DNA from: Bacillota bacterium
GTDB lineage: Bacteria; Bacillota; Clostridia; Oscillospirales; Ruminococcaceae
NCBI GenBank assembly: GCA_023415575.1
Contig: JAEZKF010000029.1
Coordinates: 1-64,000, forward strand
Direction: 5' to 3'
DNA: 64,000 nt
Made by a program: the position numbers and the translations under genes. Below the pieces are notes generated by a model. The model searched no databases, was not told the origin of the DNA, and was given only the letters and a program-made list of their open reading frames with translations. Below are positions 45,808 through 53,409 of the stretch, one piece after another. The first letter of the stretch is position 1; each line of letters opens with the position of its first letter.

Positions 45808-47103
45808 TTAGGTCTTGGTGTAGTAGTTCATCGGGTTGGTATGCTTTCCATCCTTACGGATTTCAAAATGCAGGTGTGGTCCGGTCGACCATCCGGTGGA
45901 GCCCACCTTGCCGACCTCATCGCCCTGCGATACCCAGTCGCCCAAACTGACCGAGATGCTGGATAAATGCGCGTACAAAGTCGCGTATCCGCCGCCGTGG
46001 TCAATAATAACATACATGCCGTAGCCGACGCCGGCCGTATAATTGGTCTGCACAAAGGCGACCTTTCCGGCGTTTGCTGCCTTAACAGACTTACCATACA
46101 CTCCGGAGCCCGTGATGTCAATACCCGTGTGGAAGTCCGAGCCGTTGAACCGCCAGCCGTAGTAGGAAGAGATGCTGCTGAATCCGGGCAAGGGCCAGCT
46201 GAATTCACCGCCGACATACTCGCCGGTGCTGCCGATTTCCGCCATTAAGCGGTCAATCTCAGCCTTGGCCTCGTCAAGTTCCTTCTGTATCTTTGCCTTG
46301 TTGGCGTTGTATTCCGCTTCTGCCTTCTTGAGGATGGAAACGTCCTGGCTCAGCGAGTTATATTGACTCTCCAGCTGCTTTTTCTTCGCGGCTTCTTCTT
46401 CTTTGGCAGTATCTACCTCTGCCTTTGCAGCATCAATCTCCGCCTTGGCCGCTTCGATATCCGCCTTGTCTTGGCGCAGCCTGTCAATCAGTTCCTCATC
46501 ATGCTGGGTGACGCGCTTGATGTACTCGCTGCGCTCTAAAAACTCAGAAAAGCTCTGGGCGCCAAACAGCACGTTCATGACACTTGAGGTATCGGTCATA
46601 TACAGCGCCCGGATGCGCACCTTAAACAGCTCATAGTTTTTGTCAATGTCCGCCTGCTTGTCTGCTATCTCCTGCTCCTTTTGCGCAATCTCCTCATTAA
46701 GCACGGCAATGCGCTCCTGCAAAATAGCAAGCTGCTCCTGAGAAATGGCGATCTGGCGGCTTACACTGTTTTGCTTTGCAATGGTTTTAGACTTTTCATC
46801 AGCTATGTTGTCAATATTCTTCTTAATTGCATCAAGCTCTTTTTGCAGCTTTTCGTAATCGTCCTTTAAGCCTTCCAGCTTTTCGCTTGCCTGGGTTTTG
46901 GACTTGGAGGAGGACGAAGTGCCCGATGAGGAATCATCAGAATCATCATCCGAATCCTCTGTACCTGCAGCCTTCGAGGAGGTCTTGCTGGACGAGCCTC
47001 CAATAGTGAGTCCGTATGTACTCTGCGGCACTGCCGAAAGAGTGACGAGAAATGCACAAATTACCGCAAAGAGCCGCATGCCGGATTTGAATTTTGGGTT
47101 CAT
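45808..47103 (-). CDS. Secreted coiled-coil M23 peptidoglycan endopeptidase
   Basis: 431 residues. Signal peptide (residues about 8-30, AVICAFLVTLSAVPQSTYG), a Ser/Asp-rich linker, two long coiled coils (about 75-165 and 210-290) and a C-terminal LytM/M23 domain with FHTGIDI and HLHFE metal motifs. The layout matches EnvC, PcsB and CwlO-type hydrolases that the FtsEX ABC complex switches on. Its position directly after ftsE and ftsX supports that. Low-complexity repeats AEIDAAKAEVDTAK mark the coil. ATG 37 bases after ftsX. Confidence 0.92.
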   Translation of the reverse strand: MNPKFKSGMRLFAVICAFLVTLSAVPQSTYGLTIGGSSSKTSSKAAGTEDSDDDSDDSSSGTSSSSKSKTQASEKLEGLKDDYEKLQKELDAIKKNIDNIADEKSKTIAKQNSVSRQIAISQEQLAILQERIAVLNEEIAQKEQEIADKQADIDKNYELFKVRIRALYMTDTSSVMNVLFGAQSFSEFLERSEYIKRVTQHDEELIDRLRQDKADIEAAKAEIDAAKAEVDTAKEEEAAKKKQLESQYNSLSQDVSILKKAEAEYNANKAKIQKELDEAKAEIDRLMAEIGSTGEYVGGEFSWPLPGFSSISSYYGWRFNGSDFHTGIDITGSGVYGKSVKAANAGKVAFVQTNYTAGVGYGMYVIIDHGGGYATLYAHLSSISVSLGDWVSQGDEVGKVGSTGWSTGPHLHFEIRKDGKHTNPMNYYTKT

Positions 47104-47140
47104 CTAAAAGCCCTCCTTTCAGGTTTGTAACGTGTGATGA

Positions 47141-48049
47141 CTAAACCTTCAGATGCTTTCTGACAAACAGCATGCTGCCGAAGGTGCCCGACAGCACACC
47201 CGCCGATACAAACCCCAAAAAGATTCGATCGGCAACTGACTCAAACGGCACAAAATTGCGGTAGGCAAGCGCAAGCCAGCCCGTGGCATTCTCCGAAAGG
47301 CTGCGCAGGATGTAGTCGTAGCCGAGCCATATAATACCAAACGCAAGCAGGGCGGAGATAAGCCCTAATATGGTGCCCTCGATGATAAAGGGCAGGCGGA
47401 TAAAGCTGTCGGTGGCTCCTACAAACTTCATAATGCTGATTTCACGCCTGCGGTTAAACACCGTAATCTTAATGGTGTTTGCCGTGATGATAAGCGACAC
47501 TAAAATAAGAATCGCCACTACAAAAACGCCAAACAGGTTGACGGCATTCTTGATGCCGGTTATTGAGGAGGCAACCTCCATCGGCGCGCTGACGCTTTCA
47601 ACGCCTGCAAGCCCTTTTAGCTGTTCTACCGTTTCCTCTAGTTGTGACAAATCCTCCACCTTGATGACATAGGTATCCGGCAGAGGGTTGTCCTCCCCGC
47701 GCAGGCCGGCCATCAGGTCGCTGTACTCGCCCATTGTTTCGGCGAACTGCTCGATGCCTTCCTCCTTGGGAATATACTTAATGTCAATAATGTTATCCAC
47801 CTTGCGGATTTCGCTGTCGAGTGTAGTGCGGGTAAGGTCGGGGATATCATCCTTAAGAAATACCTTGACCTCGTTTTGAGACTCTACATAGCCGACGATG
47901 CCGTTTACGTTGATTGAAAACAGCAGTGCCCCGCCAATCAACAAAAGGCATGCGGTAAGAACGCCTACCGATGCCACACTCATCATGCGGTTAACCCAAA
48001 CATTCCGCGCACCTTCCCGCAAAAGGTAGCCAAAACTGCTCGCTTTCAT
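47141..48049 (-). CDS. ftsX: Cell division ABC transporter permease FtsX
   Basis: 302 residues, four membrane helices with a large outer loop after the first (about residues 45-170) that is expected to hold the hydrolase. Family segments NVWVNRMMSVASVGVLTACLLL, NRRREISIMKFVGATDSFIRLPF. With FtsE it transmits an ATP-driven signal across the membrane to the M23 hydrolase. It starts 3 bases after the ftsE stop codon. Confidence 0.95.
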   Translation of the reverse strand: MKASSFGYLLREGARNVWVNRMMSVASVGVLTACLLLIGGALLFSINVNGIVGYVESQNEVKVFLKDDIPDLTRTTLDSEIRKVDNIIDIKYIPKEEGIEQFAETMGEYSDLMAGLRGEDNPLPDTYVIKVEDLSQLEETVEQLKGLAGVESVSAPMEVASSITGIKNAVNLFGVFVVAILILVSLIITANTIKITVFNRRREISIMKFVGATDSFIRLPFIIEGTILGLISALLAFGIIWLGYDYILRSLSENATGWLALAYRNFVPFESVADRIFLGFVSAGVLSGTFGSMLFVRKHLKV

Positions 48050-48052
48050 ATG

Positions 48053-48733
<681 letters not shown>

Positions 48734-48808
48734 TGCGTTCCTTCGCCTCCGGGATTATCTGGATGGTAACACACGCTTCATCCGGGTAATCCTACAATCC
48801 TTTATATC

Positions 48809-49906
48809 TTAATACTTCACAGGATTTGATGTCAGGTACTTCTTAACCATCAGGGCCACCTTGAACACGATGGCATGGTCAAACTCTCTTAGGTCAAGAC
48901 CGGTGAGCTTCTTAATCTTCTCAAGACGGTAGACCAGAGTATTGCGGTGCACAAACAGCTTGCGGGAGGTTTCCGAAACGTTGAGGTTGTTTTCAAAGAA
49001 GCGCTGAATGGTAAACAGCGTTTCCTGGTCAAGCGACTCGATTGAGCCCTTCTTAAACACCTCGCGCAGGAACATCTCGCACAAAGTTGTGGGCAGCTGA
49101 TAGATAAGACGCGCAATACCGAGGTTGTCGTAGCTGACAATCGACTTCTCGGTGTCAAACACCTTGCCGACCTCAAGGGCAACCTGAGCTTCCTTAAATG
49201 AGCGCGCAAGCTCCTTTACACCCACAACGGCGGTGCCAATACCAACCACAGCGGAGGTATAGAACTCGCTTGAGAGGGTGTCGACAATGGAGCGTGCAAG
49301 CTTTTCAAGGTCGCGCGACTCAATGTTGGGCTTAATCTCCTTAACCAGCACAACATCGGTTTCGCTGATATTGAACACAAAGTCCTTCTGCTTGTCCGGG
49401 AACAGGTTCTGGATAACCTCAAATACCGAGACATCATTAACGGTGTTAACCCGAATTAAGATAACCACGCGGCTGACGTCGGTGCTAAAATGCAGCTCAC
49501 GCGCCTTGACGTAGATATCTCCGGGCAGGATGTTATCGAGAATAACGTTCTTGATAAAGTTGTTGCGATCGTACTTCTCATCATAGTACTGCTTGATGCT
49601 TGCAAGCGATACCGCAAGGATGGCCGCGTACTTGGCGGCGATGTCATCGGTGCCCTCCACAAATACCGCATAATCGGGTCTAGGGCGGGTTCCAAACGGC
49701 TTATAGGTATAGCCGTCGCGCACAAAGGTATCGTGGGAATCGGAAAGATCGAACGGCTGGTATCCGCTGACCTCTGTCACCGTTTCGCCAATCTTGGAAA
49801 GCTCACTGCAGGAGACGATGGTTGCATTTTCGTCCACCACTCCAATAACCCGGTCAATAGAATCCCGCATCTGGTGAACCACGCCTTGAAATAGTCTGTT
49901 TGACAT
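48809..49906 (-). CDS. CdaR/PucR-family transcriptional regulator
   Basis: 365 residues. The N-terminus QGVVHQMRDSIDRVIGVVD resembles the sugar-diacid recognition domain of CdaR; a middle GGDEF-like domain follows; the C-terminus has the PucR-type helix-turn-helix (NNLNVSETSRKLFVHRNTLVYRLEKIKKLTGLD). The ligand is unknown; no glucarate or glycerate genes are near. Start at 49904-49906 behind AGAAGGG. Only 75 bases separate it from ftsE downstream, so it may head the same transcript. Confidence 0.85.
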   Translation of the reverse strand: MSNRLFQGVVHQMRDSIDRVIGVVDENATIVSCSELSKIGETVTEVSGYQPFDLSDSHDTFVRDGYTYKPFGTRPRPDYAVFVEGTDDIAAKYAAILAVSLASIKQYYDEKYDRNNFIKNVILDNILPGDIYVKARELHFSTDVSRVVILIRVNTVNDVSVFEVIQNLFPDKQKDFVFNISETDVVLVKEIKPNIESRDLEKLARSIVDTLSSEFYTSAVVGIGTAVVGVKELARSFKEAQVALEVGKVFDTEKSIVSYDNLGIARLIYQLPTTLCEMFLREVFKKGSIESLDQETLFTIQRFFENNLNVSETSRKLFVHRNTLVYRLEKIKKLTGLDLREFDHAIVFKVALMVKKYLTSNPVKY

Positions 49907-50025
49907 ATCGTATCCCTTCTTCTCGTATCTCGTTCTGTCTATCCGTCCGTCCAGCCGCCGAACCTCAGGATGCAAAGAGAACAACTAAGCCCGAAATTAG
50001 GTTCGCCAGCTTATAGCTAATATTC

Positions 50026-50054
50026 ATTTTACATAATTTTCGCCAAATTTGCAA
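50026..50054 (-). promoter_or_regulatory. Promoter of the CdaR-like gene
   Basis: Minus strand TTGCAA, a 17-base spacer and TAAAAT. Confidence 0.6.
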
Positions 50055-50198
50055 TATGATATACCGCAAAACAGATGGGATTATGGCTCGTTTGCAGTAA
50101 AAGACCAAAATGCCGCCTGATATTTTTTAATAGTACACCATTTTGTCCATTCATGTGTTAATAAAATTAAAATTCCCCCTGCCGAAAGATGCAGGCCG

Positions 50199-50237
50199 AA
50201 AACACAAGGCATGGTATGCTTATGCACACCACGCCTT
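50199..50237 (-). terminator. Terminator of the hemerythrin-cheX pair
   Basis: In minus-strand RNA the two arms (50224-50237 and 50206-50219) pair over 14 bases, with two G-U pairs, around a 4-base loop, followed by GTGTTTTC. Confidence 0.7.
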
Positions 50238-50246
50238 TGTATGTAG

Positions 50247-50702
50247 CTATTTTGAAAGGTTAATCGCAAGCCCCACTGCACCGATATCGGTGACGATGCA
50301 GGTACTTGAACTTGCAGTGCTTACATCGCAGCTTAATTCGGAGTCGAGCGATACCACTTTAGGCGGCGTAATATCGCACACAACGTTTTGCTCAGAAAGG
50401 AAGACAAGCGCCTTACCGCTGATAATGTTCGCAATCTCGCCGATGGCGGACATGACAAAATCATCTACCGCGTCAAAATCCATGCCGCTCATAATCTTCA
50501 CCATCTCAAGTGCTGTTTCACTCGGGAAATGATAGATAATCTCCCCGCCTAAATCTCCCGTTACACCGATGGCGATGCTGATACCTGTACTGCGGTCAAT
50601 GCTGTTTCCATTGTCCTGATTTGCAACGCTGTTGATATCGAGCATGAGCTGGAAAACATCCCGCGTTGCGTTGAAAAATGGCTGATAAAGTGCGTTAGTC
50701 AT
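50247..50702 (-). CDS. cheX: CheX-like phosphatase-family protein
   Basis: 151 residues of the CheX/CheC fold. The segment AIGEIANIISG (Glu89, Asn92) carries the E..N pair that CheX uses to hydrolyse phospho-CheY, and GVTGDLGGEIIYHF is the matching first half. No CheY, CheA or flagellar genes are in the window, so the partner is unknown. Its ATG lies inside the end of the hemerythrin gene (8-base overlap), implying coupled translation. Confidence 0.82.
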   Translation of the reverse strand: MTNALYQPFFNATRDVFQLMLDINSVANQDNGNSIDRSTGISIAIGVTGDLGGEIIYHFPSETALEMVKIMSGMDFDAVDDFVMSAIGEIANIISGKALVFLSEQNVVCDITPPKVVSLDSELSCDVSTASSSTCIVTDIGAVGLAINLSK

Positions 50703-51120
50703 TGTTTACGGCTCCCCTCATGTTCGCATAGTCCGCGATTTTCTGATCCTCCGCGGCAACATGGTTGATAAGCCATGCAAGCAGCTTGCCGGAGAACTGC
50801 TGGATGAGCTGTTCGTTGTACCCCTGCTCCTCATACTGCTTTTCCACCTCGGCTACATATTTAACCATACTGCCGTGTATCTTTGCATGCTCCTCACGCT
50901 CCGGGTAGTCAATCAAGCGCTGGTACTCCTCTTCATCTCGGAAATGCTCAACAATATACTGCTTCATAAAAATGAGTGTCTCGGTGACCATCCGGGCCTT
51001 CTGGTCACGCGCAAGCGGCGAGCGAACCGTCTGTAGAAAGGCGGACACCCTGACAAACAGCTCCTTGTGCTGTTCATCAATCATGGGTACACCGAGTTTG
51101 TACTTCTCTTTCCAAATCAT
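50695..51120 (-). CDS. Bacteriohemerythrin
   Basis: 141 residues, a single four-helix hemerythrin domain with all seven di-iron ligands: His18, His59 and Glu63, His78 and His82, His120 and Asp125. Binds O2 (or NO) reversibly at a di-iron site; in anaerobes such proteins are thought to scavenge, sense or deliver oxygen. Start at 51118-51120 behind AAAGGATG; the longer frame lacks support. Overlaps cheX. Confidence 0.93.
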   Translation of the reverse strand: MIWKEKYKLGVPMIDEQHKELFVRVSAFLQTVRSPLARDQKARMVTETLIFMKQYIVEHFRDEEEYQRLIDYPEREEHAKIHGSMVKYVAEVEKQYEEQGYNEQLIQQFSGKLLAWLINHVAAEDQKIADYANMRGAVNND

Positions 51121-51180
51121 AGCTGCATCCTTTCCAGCGGCATTTTTTACAAGAAAACCGCTAATCCAACTATATGTTTT

Positions 51181-51189
51181 ATTATACCA
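51181..51189 (-). promoter_or_regulatory. Extended -10 promoter of the hemerythrin-cheX pair
   Basis: Minus strand TGGTATAAT, an extended -10 element; the -35 is poor (TGTACA at 19 bases). Confidence 0.5.
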
Positions 51190-51250
51190 GATTATATTCC
51201 GAAATTGTACACCAAATCTACTAACTAAATTGATGGAATTAAAAATGCAC

Positions 51251-51278
51251 AAAAAAGCGGCTGCCTTGCGGCAGCCGC
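51251..51278 (-). terminator. Terminator of the hexokinase-VOC operon
   Basis: GCGGCTGCC-TTGC-GGCAGCCGC followed on the minus strand by TTTTTTGTGC. Confidence 0.9.
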
Positions 51279-51297
51279 CTAATTAAATTGAATGTAT

Positions 51298-51684
51298 TTA
51301 GGTTGTAATCTCTACACGGTTACCGTCGGGGTCGGCAACACAGCTTTCAAAATAGCCGTCGCCCGTTCTTCTTGGAGAGCTGTACAGGGCATACCCTGCA
51401 GCGACGATTTTTTCGGTAAGCTCTATCACCGCTTGCTCGTCGGCTACTGAAAAGGCCACATGGCTCCAGCCGGTTACCTTGTCGAGCGGCTCGCGGTGCT
51501 CAAGCTGGGTGTGGTGCATGATTTCAAGCCGTGCGCCGCCGTCAAAGGTGATGAAGTAGCTTGAAAAGCCCTTATCGTTTTGATAACGGGCGTTGCTCTT
51601 TCCGCCGAAAAAGGTTGTGTAGTATTCTCTGGATTTCTCAAGGTCGGAGGTGTAAACCGCAACGTGGGTAATTTGGCATTTCAT
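51298..51684 (-). CDS. VOC (glyoxalase/bleomycin-resistance) family protein
   Basis: 128 residues: ITHVAVYTSDLEKSREYYTTFFGG and TGWSHVAFSVADE, DPDGNRVEIT, the paired VOC modules with metal ligand candidates His7, His75 and Glu near the C-terminus. Similar small proteins are lactoylglutathione-lyase-like but mostly uncharacterised. Third gene of the hexokinase run; a role in methylglyoxal removal would fit glycolysis but is inference. Confidence 0.87.
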   Translation of the reverse strand: MKCQITHVAVYTSDLEKSREYYTTFFGGKSNARYQNDKGFSSYFITFDGGARLEIMHHTQLEHREPLDKVTGWSHVAFSVADEQAVIELTEKIVAAGYALYSSPRRTGDGYFESCVADPDGNRVEITT

Positions 51685-51733
51685 CTCGTGATTCTCCTTT
51701 TTTGTCTTCGTAATTGCAAATGAGAACCAGCGG

Positions 51734-51886
51734 TCAGTTGTGTGTTACCCCTCGTTTGACATATCGGTCGGTGCTGGTGATGTCCTCCATGGCAAGACGG
51801 GGTACCCGATAGCTGTTATATCTGCCGCAGCAGGCTAAAATCAGCCTAGTGATTTCCACATCAGAGACCTGCTTTTGCCGTTTCAC
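51734..51886 (-). CDS. 50-residue protein between hexokinase and VOC genes
   Basis: A GTG at 51884-51886 with AAAGGAGGG 6 bases upstream opens MKRQKQVSDVEITRLILACC, then GRYNSYRVPRLAMEDI and ends RYVKRGVTHN. It starts 29 bases after the hexokinase stop and ends 49 bases before the VOC gene. The basic start, the CC pair and the helix-like EITRLILACCGRY could suit a small nucleic-acid- or protein-binding factor. No family recognised. Confidence 0.6.
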   Translation of the reverse strand: MKRQKQVSDVEITRLILACCGRYNSYRVPRLAMEDITSTDRYVKRGVTHN

Positions 51887-51915
51887 CCCGCACCCTCCTT
51901 TTACTTTGGCCTAGA

Positions 51916-53223
51916 TTAATCCATGAGCGCTGCCATCGCAGAGCCGATTAGGGTCGCATTCTCCACCGAGATGATGTCGCAGTAGAGGCCAAGCTCGTTA
52001 TTGAGGTACTGCTCGATATAGCGACTTAGCTTCTTGCCAAACAGCACGGATTTGGTAAAGCTCGTACCCTCTGCAGTGATGCAGACAGGCTCCTCGCGGT
52101 CAGTGCCGCTCTTGGTCTGAATCATGATAGCAGCAAACACAATGGCGGTCAGGCGGACAGAGCGCTCAAAACTTGCATCGATGATGTCATAGAGGATCTC
52201 TCTATCCTGGTCATTGCCAGCTGCCAGCTGCGCCAAATCGCCTTCGCCGGTTGGATTTGCGCAGAACTCATCTATCTTAGGCATGGTAAAGCTGTCCTGT
52301 GCCTGTGCAAAGCGGTCTGCAAACTCCTGCGAGAACAGACCTTCTTCTACTGCGCCGCGCACCGTCTTGTAGATTACCTTGCCCTGATACGCACCCGAAA
52401 TCATCTTCTCGAACCGGCTGTTTCCGGGAATTGCGGACTCCTGGTCGAGCTCCTTGTCATAATCGCCCTGTGCAATCCCGTTGTACATGCCGCTTTCACA
52501 GTTGATTGCCATCCTGCCGTGAATGCTTGTTGCCTCGGGTGATTTGATAATATTCTCGCACTGCTCAAGATAGCAGGTGTTGGTACCGGTTCCGAGGATA
52601 TAGCCGATATAGCTCGAGTACTTTTTGCGGCTTGAGGCAGAGATTCCCCCCAGCATAGTGGCGACCGTGTCGTTTAAAAGCACAAACCGCTTCGGCGCAT
52701 AGCCGCGTCTTTTGAGTATTTCATTGACGCTCTCGCCAATCAACTGGCCATTCACGCCATCAACGAGGATTTCCTTGCTGAATGCACTCAGGCGTCCTTC
52801 TTTATTCGGCAGGATTTCGGTGGCAAAGGAGAAGCAAAAGCCCACTGTTTGGGCAGTTGTCTTTTTCAGTACCGGCTCCATGTAATCGACAATCTTCTCA
52901 AAGAAAGCGTCGATGCCAATCCTCCCCTGTGTTCCGGGCATCGGGTGCTTGGAAAAATCGGAGATTGTAATGCTGCGGTCTTTGCCGTACTTGATAATAG
53001 CCACCCTGAAGTTCGTGCCGCCTGCATCCATGACAATGACCTCGCGGTCACAGGTGATGTCCTCGGCTATGGTGATAAAGGTGGGGATCATCATTAAAGA
53101 TGAGGGGCGACCGGCAAGGCCATCCTTCATCTGCTTAAGCAATGCCTCTGTCTCTTTGTGCATGTCAATCGTATCATAATGCATGCCATGCTGCCGTAAA
53201 AATACATCGGTTTTGTTATGCAT
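51916..53223 (-). CDS. Eukaryotic-type hexokinase
   Basis: 435 residues of the Hexokinase_1/2 type, not the bacterial ROK or Glk types. ATP site DAGGTNFR (66-73), SFATEILPN, the catalytic-Asp segment LLNDTVATMLGG, GYILGTGTNTCYLE (near-identical to eukaryotic hexokinase signature), NCESGMYNG and ITAEGTSF. Phosphorylates glucose or related hexoses with ATP. The start at 53221-53223 follows GGAGG; a GTG four codons upstream overlaps that site. First gene of a three-gene run. Confidence 0.93.
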   Translation of the reverse strand: MHNKTDVFLRQHGMHYDTIDMHKETEALLKQMKDGLAGRPSSLMMIPTFITIAEDITCDREVIVMDAGGTNFRVAIIKYGKDRSITISDFSKHPMPGTQGRIGIDAFFEKIVDYMEPVLKKTTAQTVGFCFSFATEILPNKEGRLSAFSKEILVDGVNGQLIGESVNEILKRRGYAPKRFVLLNDTVATMLGGISASSRKKYSSYIGYILGTGTNTCYLEQCENIIKSPEATSIHGRMAINCESGMYNGIAQGDYDKELDQESAIPGNSRFEKMISGAYQGKVIYKTVRGAVEEGLFSQEFADRFAQAQDSFTMPKIDEFCANPTGEGDLAQLAAGNDQDREILYDIIDASFERSVRLTAIVFAAIMIQTKSGTDREEPVCITAEGTSFTKSVLFGKKLSRYIEQYLNNELGLYCDIISVENATLIGSAMAALMD

Positions 53224-53262
53224 AATTGCCTCCACGTCTTTTTTCAGTCGTCACTATTGCCT

Positions 53263-53291
53263 ATCATAGCAAATTATACTTATTTTTTCAA
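53263..53291 (-). promoter_or_regulatory. Promoter of the hexokinase operon
   Basis: Minus strand TTGAAA, a 17-base spacer and TATGAT, about 35 bases before the start codon. Confidence 0.7.
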
Positions 53292-53340
53292 TTGCAAGAG
53301 ACCGTTTTTTGATGCCTGATGACTGTATATTTTAATTTCA

Positions 53341-53377
53341 TAAAAGATAAAGCCCTGTCTTCGATAGGCAGAGCTTT
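53341..53377 (-). terminator. Terminator of feoAB
   Basis: AAAGCTCTG and CAGGGCTTT (G-U included) pair in the minus-strand RNA, followed by ATCTTTTA. Confidence 0.65.
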
Positions 53378-53409
53378 ACCGATATATAAACTACAGTCAA
53401 GTGGCTTAC

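Larger units (their letters stand above)
49907..50246. other. Intergenic region upstream of the CdaR-like gene
   Basis: 340 AT-rich bases holding the promoter of the CdaR-like gene (50026-50054) and the terminator of the cheX pair (50199-50237). No gene seen. Confidence 0.6.

Noticed and set aside
50081..50281. A 66-codon minus-strand frame at the end of cheX
   Set aside because: It crosses the cheX terminator hairpin and the end of cheX in another frame, with no ribosome site.
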